Shown here piece by piece: positions 1 to 7,820 of a stretch of DNA of 64,000 nt (positions are counted from its first letter, which is position 1; each line of letters begins with the position of its first letter). The position numbers were made by a program, and so were the translations under genes. The DNA is taken from positions 1,039,773 through 1,103,772 of the forward strand of contig NZ_LMHJ01000001.1 in assembly GCF_001427795.1 (NCBI RefSeq), written 5' to 3'. The stretch comes from Nocardioides sp. Root682. GTDB lineage: Bacteria; Actinomycetota; Actinomycetes; Propionibacteriales; Nocardioidaceae. The notes beneath the pieces are model-generated. The model had not been told where the DNA came from and ran no database searches. It saw nothing but the letters and a program-made list of their open reading frames with translations.

Positions 1-1124
1 TCGGCGCTTAGATGAGGATGGCTCACAGCGACGACCGCCGCTCGTTCCTCGCTGTTCAGGAACGCGAACCGGTCCAGTTCTGCCGCCGAGAGGCCGGCCA
101 GATACCCCTTCGCGGCCTTCCTGGCCGCTTTGTCCGCCTTCTCCGTCAAGTTCTGTGCGTGGTCAAGATCCCGGACCGCTTCGCGGACGTAGCGCCCAAG
201 GTGCGGTGACGCGTCCGGGATGGTTGCGACAAGGGCAGCGACCTGCGACCTGATGAGGGTCTCGTTGCGCGGGCTGAACTCGGGCAGCGAGACGATCTGC
301 TCAGCCAGTGGCACCGCGATCGGTTGGAGCCTGTCGACGACACGTCGTCGCCACAGTTTCCCGAGGATGATTCGGAACTGGATCCGTTCCCATTGGTTGG
401 TGCTGCGCTCCTGAATCTGGTGTTCGTCGAAGAACGTGTCATCGATCCGGCCAGTGAACTGCGGGTCGGCGAACAGGGACTCCATCAGGTCCCGGTCGGC
501 GCGGTTCAGTACCTGCTTTACGGTGTACTCGTTCCCGTCCTGCCCGCGTGCGGTGCCCCAACCGACGGTGCCGTACACGTCGAGGTCCGCGACCGCGTCT
601 TGATCCAGGATCAGCGGGCCGTTCTCGTCGGCGTACACGAACAAGTCGTCCACCAGGAACTGGGACGGGTCGGTGCCCGGGAGCCACGTCAGGACCGGAA
701 GGTCCTTGGGGTCCTTGTCCTTGGGGTCCTTGTCCTTGGGGTCCTTGTCCTTGGGGTCCTTGTCCTCGAGGTCGTCGTAGTCTCCGTCGTCGCTGCCGCC
801 GGCCAGTTCGTCGTCGGTCAGCAGCCGCCACGGGGGCCCGGGGTCGAACCCGGGCAGCAGACCCACCCATTGTGCGGCGATGGTGACGACCTGGTCGGCG
901 GGCACGTCGCAGGTGAATTGGCCGCCCTCATTGCGGTGCTCGAGGGTCCACACGTCGTCGGGGTCTTCGGGCAGTGACGTCTGGAAGAATCGGTCCTCGT
1001 CATCACCGTCGATGAGGATGAAGTAGAAGATGGCGAACGCCTTGATGCGGTCGACGGCGTCGGCGATCGTGTCGACGGTGGGGTCGGGTTGTGCTGCAGC
1101 GTTGTCAGTCTCGAGCCGGTACAT
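1..1124 (-). CDS. Hypothetical acidic protein with DKDPK tandem repeats (partial, runs off left edge)
   Basis: The open frame starts at ATG 1124, which is preceded by GGAGG four bases upstream, and continues without a stop past base 1, so about 374 residues are visible and the C-terminus is missing. The N-terminal 120 residues are acidic and hydrophobic in alternation (for example AFAIFYFILIDGDDED). A linker follows that consists of about four copies of DKDPK, encoded by 15-bp DNA repeats. After it comes a mixed alpha/beta region with IQFRIILGKLWRRR and a helical, Lys/Ala-rich stretch. I do not recognise the family. The linker separates two halves and looks like a flexible or charge-rich hinge. 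It is divergent from the LRV-like gene, with a small palindrome between them. The frame choice is supported by codon pattern, RBS and absence of stops over more than 1.1 kb; function is unknown. Confidence 0.72.
   Translation of the reverse strand, partial: MYRLETDNAAAQPDPTVDTIADAVDRIKAFAIFYFILIDGDDEDRFFQTSLPEDPDDVWTLEHRNEGGQFTCDVPADQVVTIAAQWVGLLPGFDPGPPWRLLTDDELAGGSDDGDYDDLEDKDPKDKDPKDKDPKDKDPKDLPVLTWLPGTDPSQFLVDDLFVYADENGPLILDQDAVADLDVYGTVGWGTARGQDGNEYTVKQVLNRADRDLMESLFADPQFTGRIDDTFFDEHQIQERSTNQWERIQFRIILGKLWRRRVVDRLQPIAVPLAEQIVSLPEFSPRNETLIRSQVAALVATIPDASPHLGRYVREAVRDLDHAQNLTEKADKAARKAAKGYLAGLSAAELDRFAFLNSEERAAVVAVSHPHLSA
702..771. repeat. 15-bp tandem repeat (about 4 copies) encoding DKDPK
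   Basis: Four near-identical 15-bp units (tccttgtccttgggg type on the plus strand) lie head to tail inside the minus-strand gene, with a degenerate last unit. The unit length is a multiple of three, so copy number can change without shifting the frame. Confidence 0.9.
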
Positions 1125-1194
1125 CGGTCCTCCGCGGTCCCCACGTCTCCACGTCCTGGCGCCCGGGCGGCGATGGACGGTTCAAAGTAGCGGC

Positions 1195-1213
1195 CGGACC
1201 CGACACGGGTCCG
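1195..1213. promoter_or_regulatory. Perfect 8-bp palindrome between divergent genes
   Basis: CGGACCCG and CGGGTCCG are separated by three bases in the gap between the minus-strand gene starting at 1124 and the plus-strand LRV-like gene. It could be an operator or a short hairpin. No regulator is assigned. Confidence 0.4.
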
Positions 1214-1572
1214 TGACTTCGCACAATCCGCACACCGCCCCTGCCTGCCCGGCCTGCCCGGTGGTGGTTGGTGGCGGTGCGGGGACTGCACCAGTGGCGT
1301 TCGCAGCTGCCAATCCGAGCACCCCTGTCGACATTCTCGAGCGACTGGTCACCAACGCCGATGAACTTGTCCGCGAGGCCATTGCCGACAATCCCAATAC
1401 CCCGGAAGCACAGCTCGGCCTGTTGGCACTAGACCCAAAGGAGCGTGTTCGATTCACAGTCGCCTCCAACCGACGCACACCGCAGGCAGCGCTGGAGATC
1501 CTTGCGAGCGACTTCACGTCCCGAGTCAAGGACGCCGCCAACACCACGCTGGCAGCGCATAGCCACGACTGA
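1213..1572 (+). CDS. LRV-like (leucine-rich repeat variant) small protein
   Basis: The protein has at least three short helical repeats with the recurring pattern VA-x-NPxTPxxxLxxL (AAANPSTPVDILERL, ADNPNTPEAQLGLL, ASNRRTPQAALEIL). This matches the look of the LRV family. The start is uncertain: GTG 1213 is the longest start that avoids the divergent gene but overlaps a palindrome. GTG 1261 and GTG 1294 are also in frame, and 1294 has GGGGA about eight bases upstream and begins just at the repeats. It is short for an LRV protein and could be a remnant or a capped mini-solenoid. Function is unknown; LRV repeats are generally thought to serve as interaction scaffolds. Confidence 0.55.
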   Translation: MTSHNPHTAPACPACPVVVGGGAGTAPVAFAAANPSTPVDILERLVTNADELVREAIADNPNTPEAQLGLLALDPKERVRFTVASNRRTPQAALEILASDFTSRVKDAANTTLAAHSHD

Positions 1573-1821
1573 CGCGTCGGTGTTGAACCCTAGACCTCAG
1601 TGTCCAACCACGTTGAGACCACTGAGCACGACGCTCACGGACCTAGCAGGAGGCAGGGGTCTGCTGCACGGGGGTGTGGATCGCGAGAATCCAGTAGCCT
1701 CATGGCCCGCAAGTTCACTTGTTTTCTAACCCGGAACCGTTTCGGCCCCCACCTGCTGGCGACCCCCAGGCATCTCGATGCAGTCGGGAATGCCCGGAAG
1801 CCAAGTCCAGCGTGAGTGCAC

Positions 1822-3345
1822 CTAGGCCTGTTCCAGCACAGCACTGGCCGCCGGAGTTGCCGCCAGGCGAGCGCGCAACTCGGTTAGAGCGTTGTAGATG
1901 ACGCTGTCAGCGGCGCGGGTCTTCAAAACGCCGCTTTTGCCACCCTCCTGGAGTTCCACCAGTTCGTGTCCGTCCTTCAGCGTGCGCGTCATCTCCCCCG
2001 CAGCTGGCAGCTCGACAACGGTGGCTCTGCCCGCCTTGAGGTCCTTGCTGTCCACCATCAGGGCTCGGTGCTCAGTGACAACGAGCAGGTGCCGGCTCTC
2101 GTCGTTACCGAACTTGTAGATCCCCTTGGCCAGGAGGAGCACGCTCTCGTCGTCGGCCAGCACCCACCGCAGCCGCTGCTGGATTGAGGGTCGGTCGCCA
2201 TCCGGGACCTGGACACATTGGCTGATGCCGAGGGTGCGCTGCTGGTCGATGAGGGATAGATGCCGGAACGGGCCAGCGACGGCACGCGCGTGCAGATCGG
2301 CGACAGCGTCACGAAGATCCAGCAATGGGACGTCTTTAGCCCCGAACAGCGGTAGGCGCTTTCCCGGAGAAGCTTCGTACCAGAGCGCCATCGCTTGGTG
2401 CAGCGCCCGCAAGGACTCATCGACGTGCCGCGCGACGAGCTCATGGTCCCGCCGAGCTTCGTCCAGCACATGCTTGGCCAGCCGGTCGTCGAGCGGCTCA
2501 CCGCTCCGGCGGGCGTGGGCTGCGCGCACGAGATGGTGAAGCGTGATGGCCTGCTGCGCTGTCATGACCGCCTGGCTGTGTCGAAGCACGTCTGCGTAGT
2601 GCCGCTGGTACCACTCGGACTTATTGGCCCCGACTGACAACTCACCGAGCTTGCGCGTCACTGCGTCGCGGTTGCGTTGCCGGTGCTTCAGGAGCACAGG
2701 CAAGGTGGACTGCGCTTGAAGGTACTGCCAGGTGAGGTCGGTGACCTCGCCGATCACTTGCGCGGCCCGAACCTCCGCGAGCACGACCCGGGCGACCGCG
2801 TCCAGCTCGTACCAAGCCTCTTCGCGTAAGTCGTCCAGCACAGTGCGGGTCAACTCGATATTGCGCTCGACTGCCTTACCGACCTTATTCATCTGCCACT
2901 GGACTGCCACCAATGCAAGCGCCGGGCCCAATGCTGCGAGGCCAGCAGCCACGCCAGCAGCCCCCGCGGGGGCCCAACGCACCTGGGCTGCGAACTTCCC
3001 GCCCTTGGTGAGCGTCCCGAGCGCCCAACCACCCTGCGTCAGCGGGGTGGCTCCAGCCTTTAGTGCGGCCAGCGTCTGCGGTGCCAACCGCACGAGCCCG
3101 GCTGAGCCTTGGTAGGCGTTCCATCCCTGTGCAAGCAGGTTGCCGACGCCTGCGCTACTCGCGAGCGCGTCCGCAAGGTCTCGAACTTGGTTGTCCCCGA
3201 GGTACGGGACTGGCTCTACGCCCATCTGCAGTGATTCCGGCAGCTGTCCGAAGACGAGGAACCCGCCTTCATCGTCAACCGGCACCAGCGTGACCGACGG
3301 CTCGACCGCCGCCATGTGACCCAGCTTCGTCCCGGGCTCAGTCAC
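1822..3345 (-). CDS. Hypothetical membrane-associated protein with possible C-terminal PH-like domain
   Basis: GTG 3345 is well supported because CAGGAGG sits five bases upstream; the protein has about 507 residues. An Ala/Gly-rich hydrophobic stretch around residues 125-150 (AAGVAAGLAALGPALALVAV) may insert in or lie on a membrane. It is followed by a long helical, charged region (about residues 150-370) and a C-terminal region of about 110 residues with beta-strand character (RHLLVVTEHRALMVDS) that resembles a bacterial PH-like domain. I cannot assign a family. It stands alone between the LRV-like gene and a convergent-looking gap with a strong hairpin. Membrane coat, stress or defence roles are all conceivable, but none is shown by the sequence. 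Confidence 0.75.
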   Translation of the reverse strand: MTEPGTKLGHMAAVEPSVTLVPVDDEGGFLVFGQLPESLQMGVEPVPYLGDNQVRDLADALASSAGVGNLLAQGWNAYQGSAGLVRLAPQTLAALKAGATPLTQGGWALGTLTKGGKFAAQVRWAPAGAAGVAAGLAALGPALALVAVQWQMNKVGKAVERNIELTRTVLDDLREEAWYELDAVARVVLAEVRAAQVIGEVTDLTWQYLQAQSTLPVLLKHRQRNRDAVTRKLGELSVGANKSEWYQRHYADVLRHSQAVMTAQQAITLHHLVRAAHARRSGEPLDDRLAKHVLDEARRDHELVARHVDESLRALHQAMALWYEASPGKRLPLFGAKDVPLLDLRDAVADLHARAVAGPFRHLSLIDQQRTLGISQCVQVPDGDRPSIQQRLRWVLADDESVLLLAKGIYKFGNDESRHLLVVTEHRALMVDSKDLKAGRATVVELPAAGEMTRTLKDGHELVELQEGGKSGVLKTRAADSVIYNALTELRARLAATPAASAVLEQA

Positions 3346-3654
3346 AACTTCCTCCTGGGTGGTTCGCGTAGCTGTTCGGACGGCATCTCGGACTCGCTCA
3401 AGCCTCGGCCTCTCGCAAGCGCCTCAGCGTGTCCCGGGCGTCCCCCCAAACCTAGGCTGCGCGCCCGAGCCTTCAGGCACGAACTCGAGAATCGGACAGA
3501 AGGGCCTGCTGTACGGCCCAGTGACAGCGTTGTTCCCTCGATCGGCCGTGGTCAGCATCCCCTGAACAGGGGCGTCTTACCGCGTCTCGGACCACTTCCA
3601 ACACCTGCCTGTATCGCAGCTCGCTGGGCGCTCTCCGGTCGACCATCTAACTGT

Positions 3655-3690
3655 GATGCCCAGCCAGGTTGTTCAACCTGGCTGGGCATC
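3655..3690 (-). terminator. Very strong inverted repeat, likely terminator of the 3738-6150 operon
   Basis: Arms of 17 perfect base pairs (GATGCCCAGCCAGGTTG at 3655-3671 and its complement at 3674-3690) are separated by only two bases. It lies 48 bases downstream of the stop of the minus-strand operon. There is no T-run, as is common for actinobacterial hairpins. The rest of the 3346-3737 gap shows no convincing gene. Confidence 0.65.
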
Positions 3691-3737
3691 AGACCGACGA
3701 CTCTCGCCCTGAGTGGCCGTCCATCTGACAGGTTCGG

Positions 3738-4220
3738 TCAGCTTGGGCGTAGGAAGTCGAGGTCCAGCGTCTTGAAGCGGACGACAAGGCTACGAGCGCT
3801 CATCCAGCGACCGTCTCCCAGCTCGAACTCATGGTCAAGGACCCGGTCCCGTGCGGTGGTACCGAGGTCAGCAGGGAGGTACGTGACCAGCCCCGTAGCC
3901 CGGGCAACCGGACGGGCTAAGACCTGGGTGAGGAGTTCGTGGCCCGATATGCGCCACTTGTTTTCTCGGAGCGCGACTTCCCCCGGTGAGAGTGCGGCCC
4001 GTTCCAGCATCGACTCCAACTTCCGCATCACGTCGGAGCCAGAGCCCGCCACCTTGGGTTCCTGCCGATACAGGCCTTGCACTTGCTCGCTCAGCAGCCT
4101 CACCAGTGCACGGTCCGGGATGGCAACCGTGTCCCAGAATGCAATGTACTGGGCGTCGTTGCGGAAGCCGGCCGGAAAGTAGAAGGTTCCCTGCGCGTTG
4201 TAGTGGTCGTCGTCGATCAC
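3738..4220 (-). CDS. Hypothetical protein, partner of the upstream TPR-like gene
   Basis: The best start is GTG 4220: AGGAGG lies eight bases upstream and directly follows the stop codon of the preceding gene, so translation is probably coupled. The product is about 160 residues, begins VIDDDHYNAQGTFYF and ends DLDFLRPS. It contains mixed helices and strands, and no membrane segment, signal peptide or known motif that I can see. A longer in-frame start at 4346 would overlap the neighbour heavily and is disfavoured. Because it is the second gene of a two-gene unit with a large helical-repeat protein, it may act with it, but no function is assigned. Confidence 0.72.
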   Translation of the reverse strand: MIDDDHYNAQGTFYFPAGFRNDAQYIAFWDTVAIPDRALVRLLSEQVQGLYRQEPKVAGSGSDVMRKLESMLERAALSPGEVALRENKWRISGHELLTQVLARPVARATGLVTYLPADLGTTARDRVLDHEFELGDGRWMSARSLVVRFKTLDLDFLRPS

Positions 4221-4233
4221 CCGTGGTCCCTCC

Positions 4234-6150
4234 TCACGTCCGCGGTCCCTCGCCGGCCCAGCCGGGTTCAATTTCGTCGAGCAACCTGGCAATCGTCTCC
4301 CTCGGCTCCGCACTTTCGTCGTCTGACTCCAAGGAGACCCTTGCATTCAGGTGTGCGAACAAATAGGTAAGCGGTCCGACGAAGATGTTCTTGGACTCCT
4401 CGAGGATATCGGTGGGACGAATGCGCCGGGCGGCGTCGACCCCACGTAGCACCCAGTCATGGGCATCAGCGCCGAGGCCGGCATCGCCTCGTCGCATCGC
4501 GAGGCCCATGAACGCGACGAGCAACAAGCCTAGGGTGCGCATGTTGCCGGGGGCGGCTTCGTTCGCGTCTTCGAGTAGGGCGGCATGAGCCTCGGTGATT
4601 CTGTCGAAATCAAACTTGTCACCACCCCACACCATCGCGATGAGGAGGCTCAACTGAAACCGGGGATGCGCATGTACATATTCAGGGGTTACCAAGGCAA
4701 GCGCGCGCGCTGCCGTCTGGGCCGTCTCCGAGTGCCGTCCGGACTGCAAGAGGGCCATGGCGAGTTTGACGAGCGGGTCGACGATGACGCTCGATTCGCT
4801 TTCCCCAGCAGCAACCAACCGCTCAGCAGCAACGACTGCCTCCGACAGGCTCTCAAATGCGGCGGGTCCGAGGCTGGCTTGCTGGATCTGGGTGCGGACG
4901 GTCGCAATGGCATCCGGCCCCATGTCTTCAGGGCGTTCGCTCGGCTCCATTGCCTCAATCTTCGCAAGGGAAGACTCTGCGCGCTCGGCCGCTTCGATCG
5001 CGGCTGAACCATCCGACTGAGTCGCCAACACGTAGTACAGAACTGTTTCGGCCTTCAGTCGTTCTTTGTGGTCGGCCGGGAGTACCTCAGCAGTCGCGAG
5101 CGCCTGGTGTGTAGTGGCAACCGCGGCAGCCGAATCGTCCGCGCCGAACTGCCACATGCTCAGCACTATGTATGCCTCGACCAAGTTGGCCCTGTGGTCG
5201 ACGTTGTCGGGATCAAGATCCACCAGGGTTGAGAGACTTGAGATCGCCGCATCGATGTCACCCTTCTGGCTGAAATCTGCACGGGTGCCGCGCTCCATGC
5301 GGTCGGTATTGAGGTGCATCTGAGCCCAGCCCCGCAGCATGTACGCCTCAGCCAGTTCGGGCTCGGACTCGAACGGGTTCACCTCGGCACGTTGTTGAAT
5401 GATGCTCAGGTAGCTGGTGGCGGTCTGGACGGCGACCTCGTGCTGACCTTCCGTTTGCGCGCGCTTGACGAGGTCCTTGAGCGTGATCTCAAGAGGAGCC
5501 TCTGGGTTCGACGTCGGCTGCATAGCTAGCGCGGTGCGGGCGGTGTCAGGCATCGGTTGAGAGTTCTCCATGAGTTTCTTGGCGGCCAACACGACCAGGC
5601 GTGCGCCCTGTTTGCGGAACCCCGCTCCAGAGGACTTGTAGGACAGCCCCTTCTCGTTGCAGCGCGCGGTCCACTGCATGGTCGCGAAGTCCCGCGGGAA
5701 GTCTGGGACCGGGATGTCGCGTCCGCCCGCGGGCTTGATCGGCAACCTCGGGCGTCCGTCGTTGGCTTCCAGGTTCCAGTAGATCTGCGCCAGATAACCG
5801 AGCTTGCTCTCGGTCAGAGGGATGTTCTGGTTCAGCGTCTTTCGTGCTGACGCGTCACCGGCGAGGCCGACGAAGACGTTGTAGAGCCCGAGACGAACCG
5901 ACTCGGCACCGAGCTCAGTGGCGCCAGAGGCGAGGTAGTGGCGCACGACGTCCATGACGGGGCCGGGTTGCTGCGCGCGCTCGAGCGGATCGGTGTCAAG
6001 GTCCAAGCTTTCGCTCAACCCGTACTCCTTCGCGAGCAGATCCAGGTACGCGGCGAGCACCACGACGACACCGGGCTCGGCACTCGTCGGGTCGACGCCA
6101 GCGCGCTCAAGAGCGGCGACGAGGTCCTTCGTCAGGGGCAGTTCATGCAT
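4234..6150 (-). CDS. TPR-like helical repeat protein, function unknown
   Basis: The product is about 638 residues from ATG 6150 (MHELPLTKD); ATG 6192 is an alternative start and neither has a clear Shine-Dalgarno. The N-terminal 200 residues carry a compact region with FPRDFATMQWTARCNEKGLSY. From about residue 215 on the protein is almost entirely alpha helical with TPR-like pairs (for example AISSLSTLVDLDPDNVDHRANLVEAYIVLS), so it is probably a protein-interaction scaffold. It is the first gene of a two-gene operon and is divergent from the NYN nuclease gene. It is cytosolic as far as can be seen. The pairing of a helical scaffold with a small unknown protein beside a nuclease in an accessory region is reminiscent of defence or stress loci, but that is only inference. 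Confidence 0.75.
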   Translation of the reverse strand: MHELPLTKDLVAALERAGVDPTSAEPGVVVVLAAYLDLLAKEYGLSESLDLDTDPLERAQQPGPVMDVVRHYLASGATELGAESVRLGLYNVFVGLAGDASARKTLNQNIPLTESKLGYLAQIYWNLEANDGRPRLPIKPAGGRDIPVPDFPRDFATMQWTARCNEKGLSYKSSGAGFRKQGARLVVLAAKKLMENSQPMPDTARTALAMQPTSNPEAPLEITLKDLVKRAQTEGQHEVAVQTATSYLSIIQQRAEVNPFESEPELAEAYMLRGWAQMHLNTDRMERGTRADFSQKGDIDAAISSLSTLVDLDPDNVDHRANLVEAYIVLSMWQFGADDSAAAVATTHQALATAEVLPADHKERLKAETVLYYVLATQSDGSAAIEAAERAESSLAKIEAMEPSERPEDMGPDAIATVRTQIQQASLGPAAFESLSEAVVAAERLVAAGESESSVIVDPLVKLAMALLQSGRHSETAQTAARALALVTPEYVHAHPRFQLSLLIAMVWGGDKFDFDRITEAHAALLEDANEAAPGNMRTLGLLLVAFMGLAMRRGDAGLGADAHDWVLRGVDAARRIRPTDILEESKNIFVGPLTYLFAHLNARVSLESDDESAEPRETIARLLDEIEPGWAGEGPRT

Positions 6151-6274
6151 GGCAGGAGTTTCGCAGAATCGGGCCTCGGCATTGCCAGGCATTGGAGCAC
6201 TGGATGCCTGCGATGCCTAGGCGGACTGTCGTCCCTGTCGCCAACAAAGACGGCCCCGACGAAAGCAGCAGCTC

Positions 6275-6997
6275 ATGAACCGCACCTCCCGCATCACCCG
6301 CCACAAGGTCCCGACCTGCACCGCCTCCGGCCTGGACCGCTACCGCGACCGTCACCAGGCGCGCGACGCCGCCGAAGCCCTCAGCAGGGCCGCGATCCTG
6401 CACACCAAGTACGCAACGTTCTCCTGTCCGAATTGCCGCGGCTTCCACCTGGAAACGCTGACCCGACCCCTGCGACCCGTCGGCCCCACCACCCCCGCAC
6501 CCGCAACTGACCGCCCGAGTCGCTACATCCTGGTCGACATCGAGAACCTCGTCGGTGGCCGCGCCACCCGCGAAGAAGCCCGCGACCTCTGGCGCACCCT
6601 CGTTGCCGAACTCGACGTCACCCAGCGCGACCAGGTCGTCGTCGGCGGCAACCGGCACACCGCCCGCAAACTGTCACCCACGATCGCCGGCCCCAACATC
6701 GGCTGGGTCGTCGGCTCGATGGGCGCCGACGGCGCAGACCGGGCCCTGCGCGCCGCAGTCAACCTGTTCCAGATCGCCAAGAACCACGACGAGCTCGTGA
6801 TCATGTCCGGCGACCACGCCTTCGCCGATCTTGCTCGTTGCGCTACGAAGCACGGACTCAAGGTGCGCGTAGTGACGACCAGCCACCTTGAGCGTCTGCC
6901 GTCGCTGTCGCGCGAGCTGAAGCACGCCGCCGATGACACCACGACGGTCCCGACCGGCCTCTCGCGCGCCAGGTCGGCCCAGACCCCGGCCGCGTGA
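6275..6997 (+). CDS. NYN/PIN-like nuclease domain protein
   Basis: The product is 240 residues. The N-terminal 70 residues are basic and contain SCPNC, a possible half zinc ribbon. The C-terminal two thirds fit the NYN (PIN-like) fold: YILVDIENLVG gives the first acidic strand, GADGADRAL a second acidic cluster, and ELVIMSGDHAFADLA the third. These Asp residues would bind the metal used for RNA cleavage in this family. A Ser/Arg tail follows. The gene diverges from the TPR-like operon and is followed 39 bases later by a 51-residue basic peptide with a perfect RBS, so the two are probably co-transcribed. The fold assignment is fairly secure; the RNA target is unknown. Confidence 0.75.
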   Translation: MNRTSRITRHKVPTCTASGLDRYRDRHQARDAAEALSRAAILHTKYATFSCPNCRGFHLETLTRPLRPVGPTTPAPATDRPSRYILVDIENLVGGRATREEARDLWRTLVAELDVTQRDQVVVGGNRHTARKLSPTIAGPNIGWVVGSMGADGADRALRAAVNLFQIAKNHDELVIMSGDHAFADLARCATKHGLKVRVVTTSHLERLPSLSRELKHAADDTTTVPTGLSRARSAQTPAA

Positions 6998-7036
6998 CGG
7001 CCGACCACCCTCAACACGCGAGAGGAGGTGATTTAG

Positions 7037-7192
7037 ATGGCAAAGGGATACAGCAGTAGGAGCGCCAGCTCCTCACGCGGAGTCAGCCAGGCCCGGCTCG
7101 GCCAAAGGTCGGGCGGCCGCCACTCGTTCGGCGGCTACACCAAGGTCAACAATGGCGACGGCTCCTTCACCATGAAGAAGACTGGCCGCTGA
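7037..7192 (+). CDS. Small basic Ser/Gly/Arg-rich peptide (51 aa) downstream of NYN gene
   Basis: ATG 7037 is preceded by GAGGAGGTG about six bases upstream, one of the best ribosome binding sites in the window, and the frame runs to TGA 7190-7192. The peptide is rich in Ser, Gly, Arg and Lys (MAKGYSSRSASSS at the start, MKKTGR at the end) and has no hydrophobic segment. It looks like a disordered, nucleic-acid-binding tail-type protein. A hairpin follows at 7204-7246. Its position suggests that it works with the NYN nuclease, perhaps as a cofactor or inhibitor, but that is inference. Confidence 0.68.
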   Translation: MAKGYSSRSASSSRGVSQARLGQRSGGRHSFGGYTKVNNGDGSFTMKKTGR

Positions 7193-7203
7193 GCCACCGC
7201 CAT

Positions 7204-7246
7204 GCCTGTTGCCCGCCGCGGCCGACACCTGAGGTGGGCAGCAGGC
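7204..7246 (+). terminator. Hairpin after the NYN/small-peptide unit
   Basis: GCCTGTTGCCC at 7204-7214 pairs with GGGCAGCAGGC at 7236-7246, with one G-U type position. The inner part can pair further. It begins 12 bases after the stop of the small peptide. Confidence 0.6.
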
Positions 7247-7631
7247 AAGGCGTCGTTGAAAACTTTGGGATACCTGCCAGCCACGTGAACATCCGTCCAG
7301 TCAAGACACTCGTCCTAGCCGATCTGGAAGCCCGTATTCGTTCTGCAGACCCGGGAACAACCCATCCGGATCTGCTTGATATGCGGGTGCGTCATTCCGC
7401 CAGTGACGCGTCCGGATCTGCCAGCGCTGAGCCCGGCAGATGGTCCTGATGCTCGCGGCAGCACTGTTGAGGCGAGCGCTCCGTTGCCCAGAGACCCAAC
7501 CGGCCCTGGCCACAGTGGCTGACCAAAACGCTCACCGGGCCGCTCACAACGAGCAGCGGACTACCTCACATCAGCCGACTCGAAGGCGAGGTCTGCTGAC
7601 TTCCTGCTGACTTCGACTCGTTCACCAACGC
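7247..7631. other. Non-coding gap with an 11-bp perfect tandem duplication
   Basis: No convincing gene is present; the longest plus frame (7234-7449) has no RBS and an unremarkable composition. Two directly abutting copies of CTGCTGACTTC lie at 7593-7603 and 7604-7614. The gap separates the accessory region from the tRNA gene. Confidence 0.5.
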
Positions 7632-7669
7632 CAGAGGCGGCTTCCGGATGACTCCGAAAACCGCCTCTG
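7632..7669 (-). terminator. Terminator hairpin downstream of the initiator tRNA
   Basis: A 17-base arm at 7632-7648 pairs with 7653-7669 with two G-U type positions and a four-base loop. It sits 20 bases beyond the 3' end of the minus-strand tRNA gene. Confidence 0.75.
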
Positions 7670-7689
7670 ACCTGCTGTCATGCACTTTG

Positions 7690-7763
7690 TAGCGGGGGCA
7701 GGATTTGAACCTGCGACCTCTGGGTTATGAGCCCAGCGAGCTACCGAGCTGCTCCACCCCGCG
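7690..7763 (-). tRNA. Initiator tRNA-Met (CAU anticodon)
   Basis: The minus-strand sequence folds into a full cloverleaf. The acceptor strand starts CGCGGGG and ends CCCCGCT plus discriminator A. The D arm is AGCTCGGTAGCT. The anticodon stem has three consecutive G-C pairs flanking loop CTCATAA with anticodon CAT, and the T arm is GCAGG-TTCAAAT-CCTGC. The unpaired 1:72 position (C opposite T) and the GGG/CCC anticodon stem are hallmarks of the initiator tRNA rather than the elongator. The CCA end is not encoded (ACA follows). Confidence 0.95.
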
Positions 7764-7775
7764 CCGGTGAATACA

Positions 7776-7804
7776 ACGTTAGTGGATGGGCCACGACCAG
7801 CCAA
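7776..7804 (-). promoter_or_regulatory. Promoter of the initiator tRNA gene
   Basis: On the minus strand, TTGGCT (7799-7804) and TAACGT (7776-7781) are separated by exactly 17 bases. The -10 hexamer ends 12 bases before the tRNA 5' end, which fits a short leader removed by RNase P. Confidence 0.65.
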
Positions 7805-7820
7805 ATCGGGGTCGGTCAGC

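Noticed and set aside
324..977. Plus-strand open frame of 217 codons with Val/Leu-rich repeats
   Set aside because: It is the antisense of the minus-strand gene that runs off the left edge; its repeats are the reverse reading of the DKDPK units.
3346..4182. Plus-strand frame of 288 codons (3316-4182)
   Set aside because: It starts inside the neighbouring minus gene, spans the hairpin and lies antisense to a gene with a good RBS.
7234..7449. 71-codon plus ORF between the accessory region and the tRNA
   Set aside because: No RBS, no motif and it begins inside a terminator hairpin.
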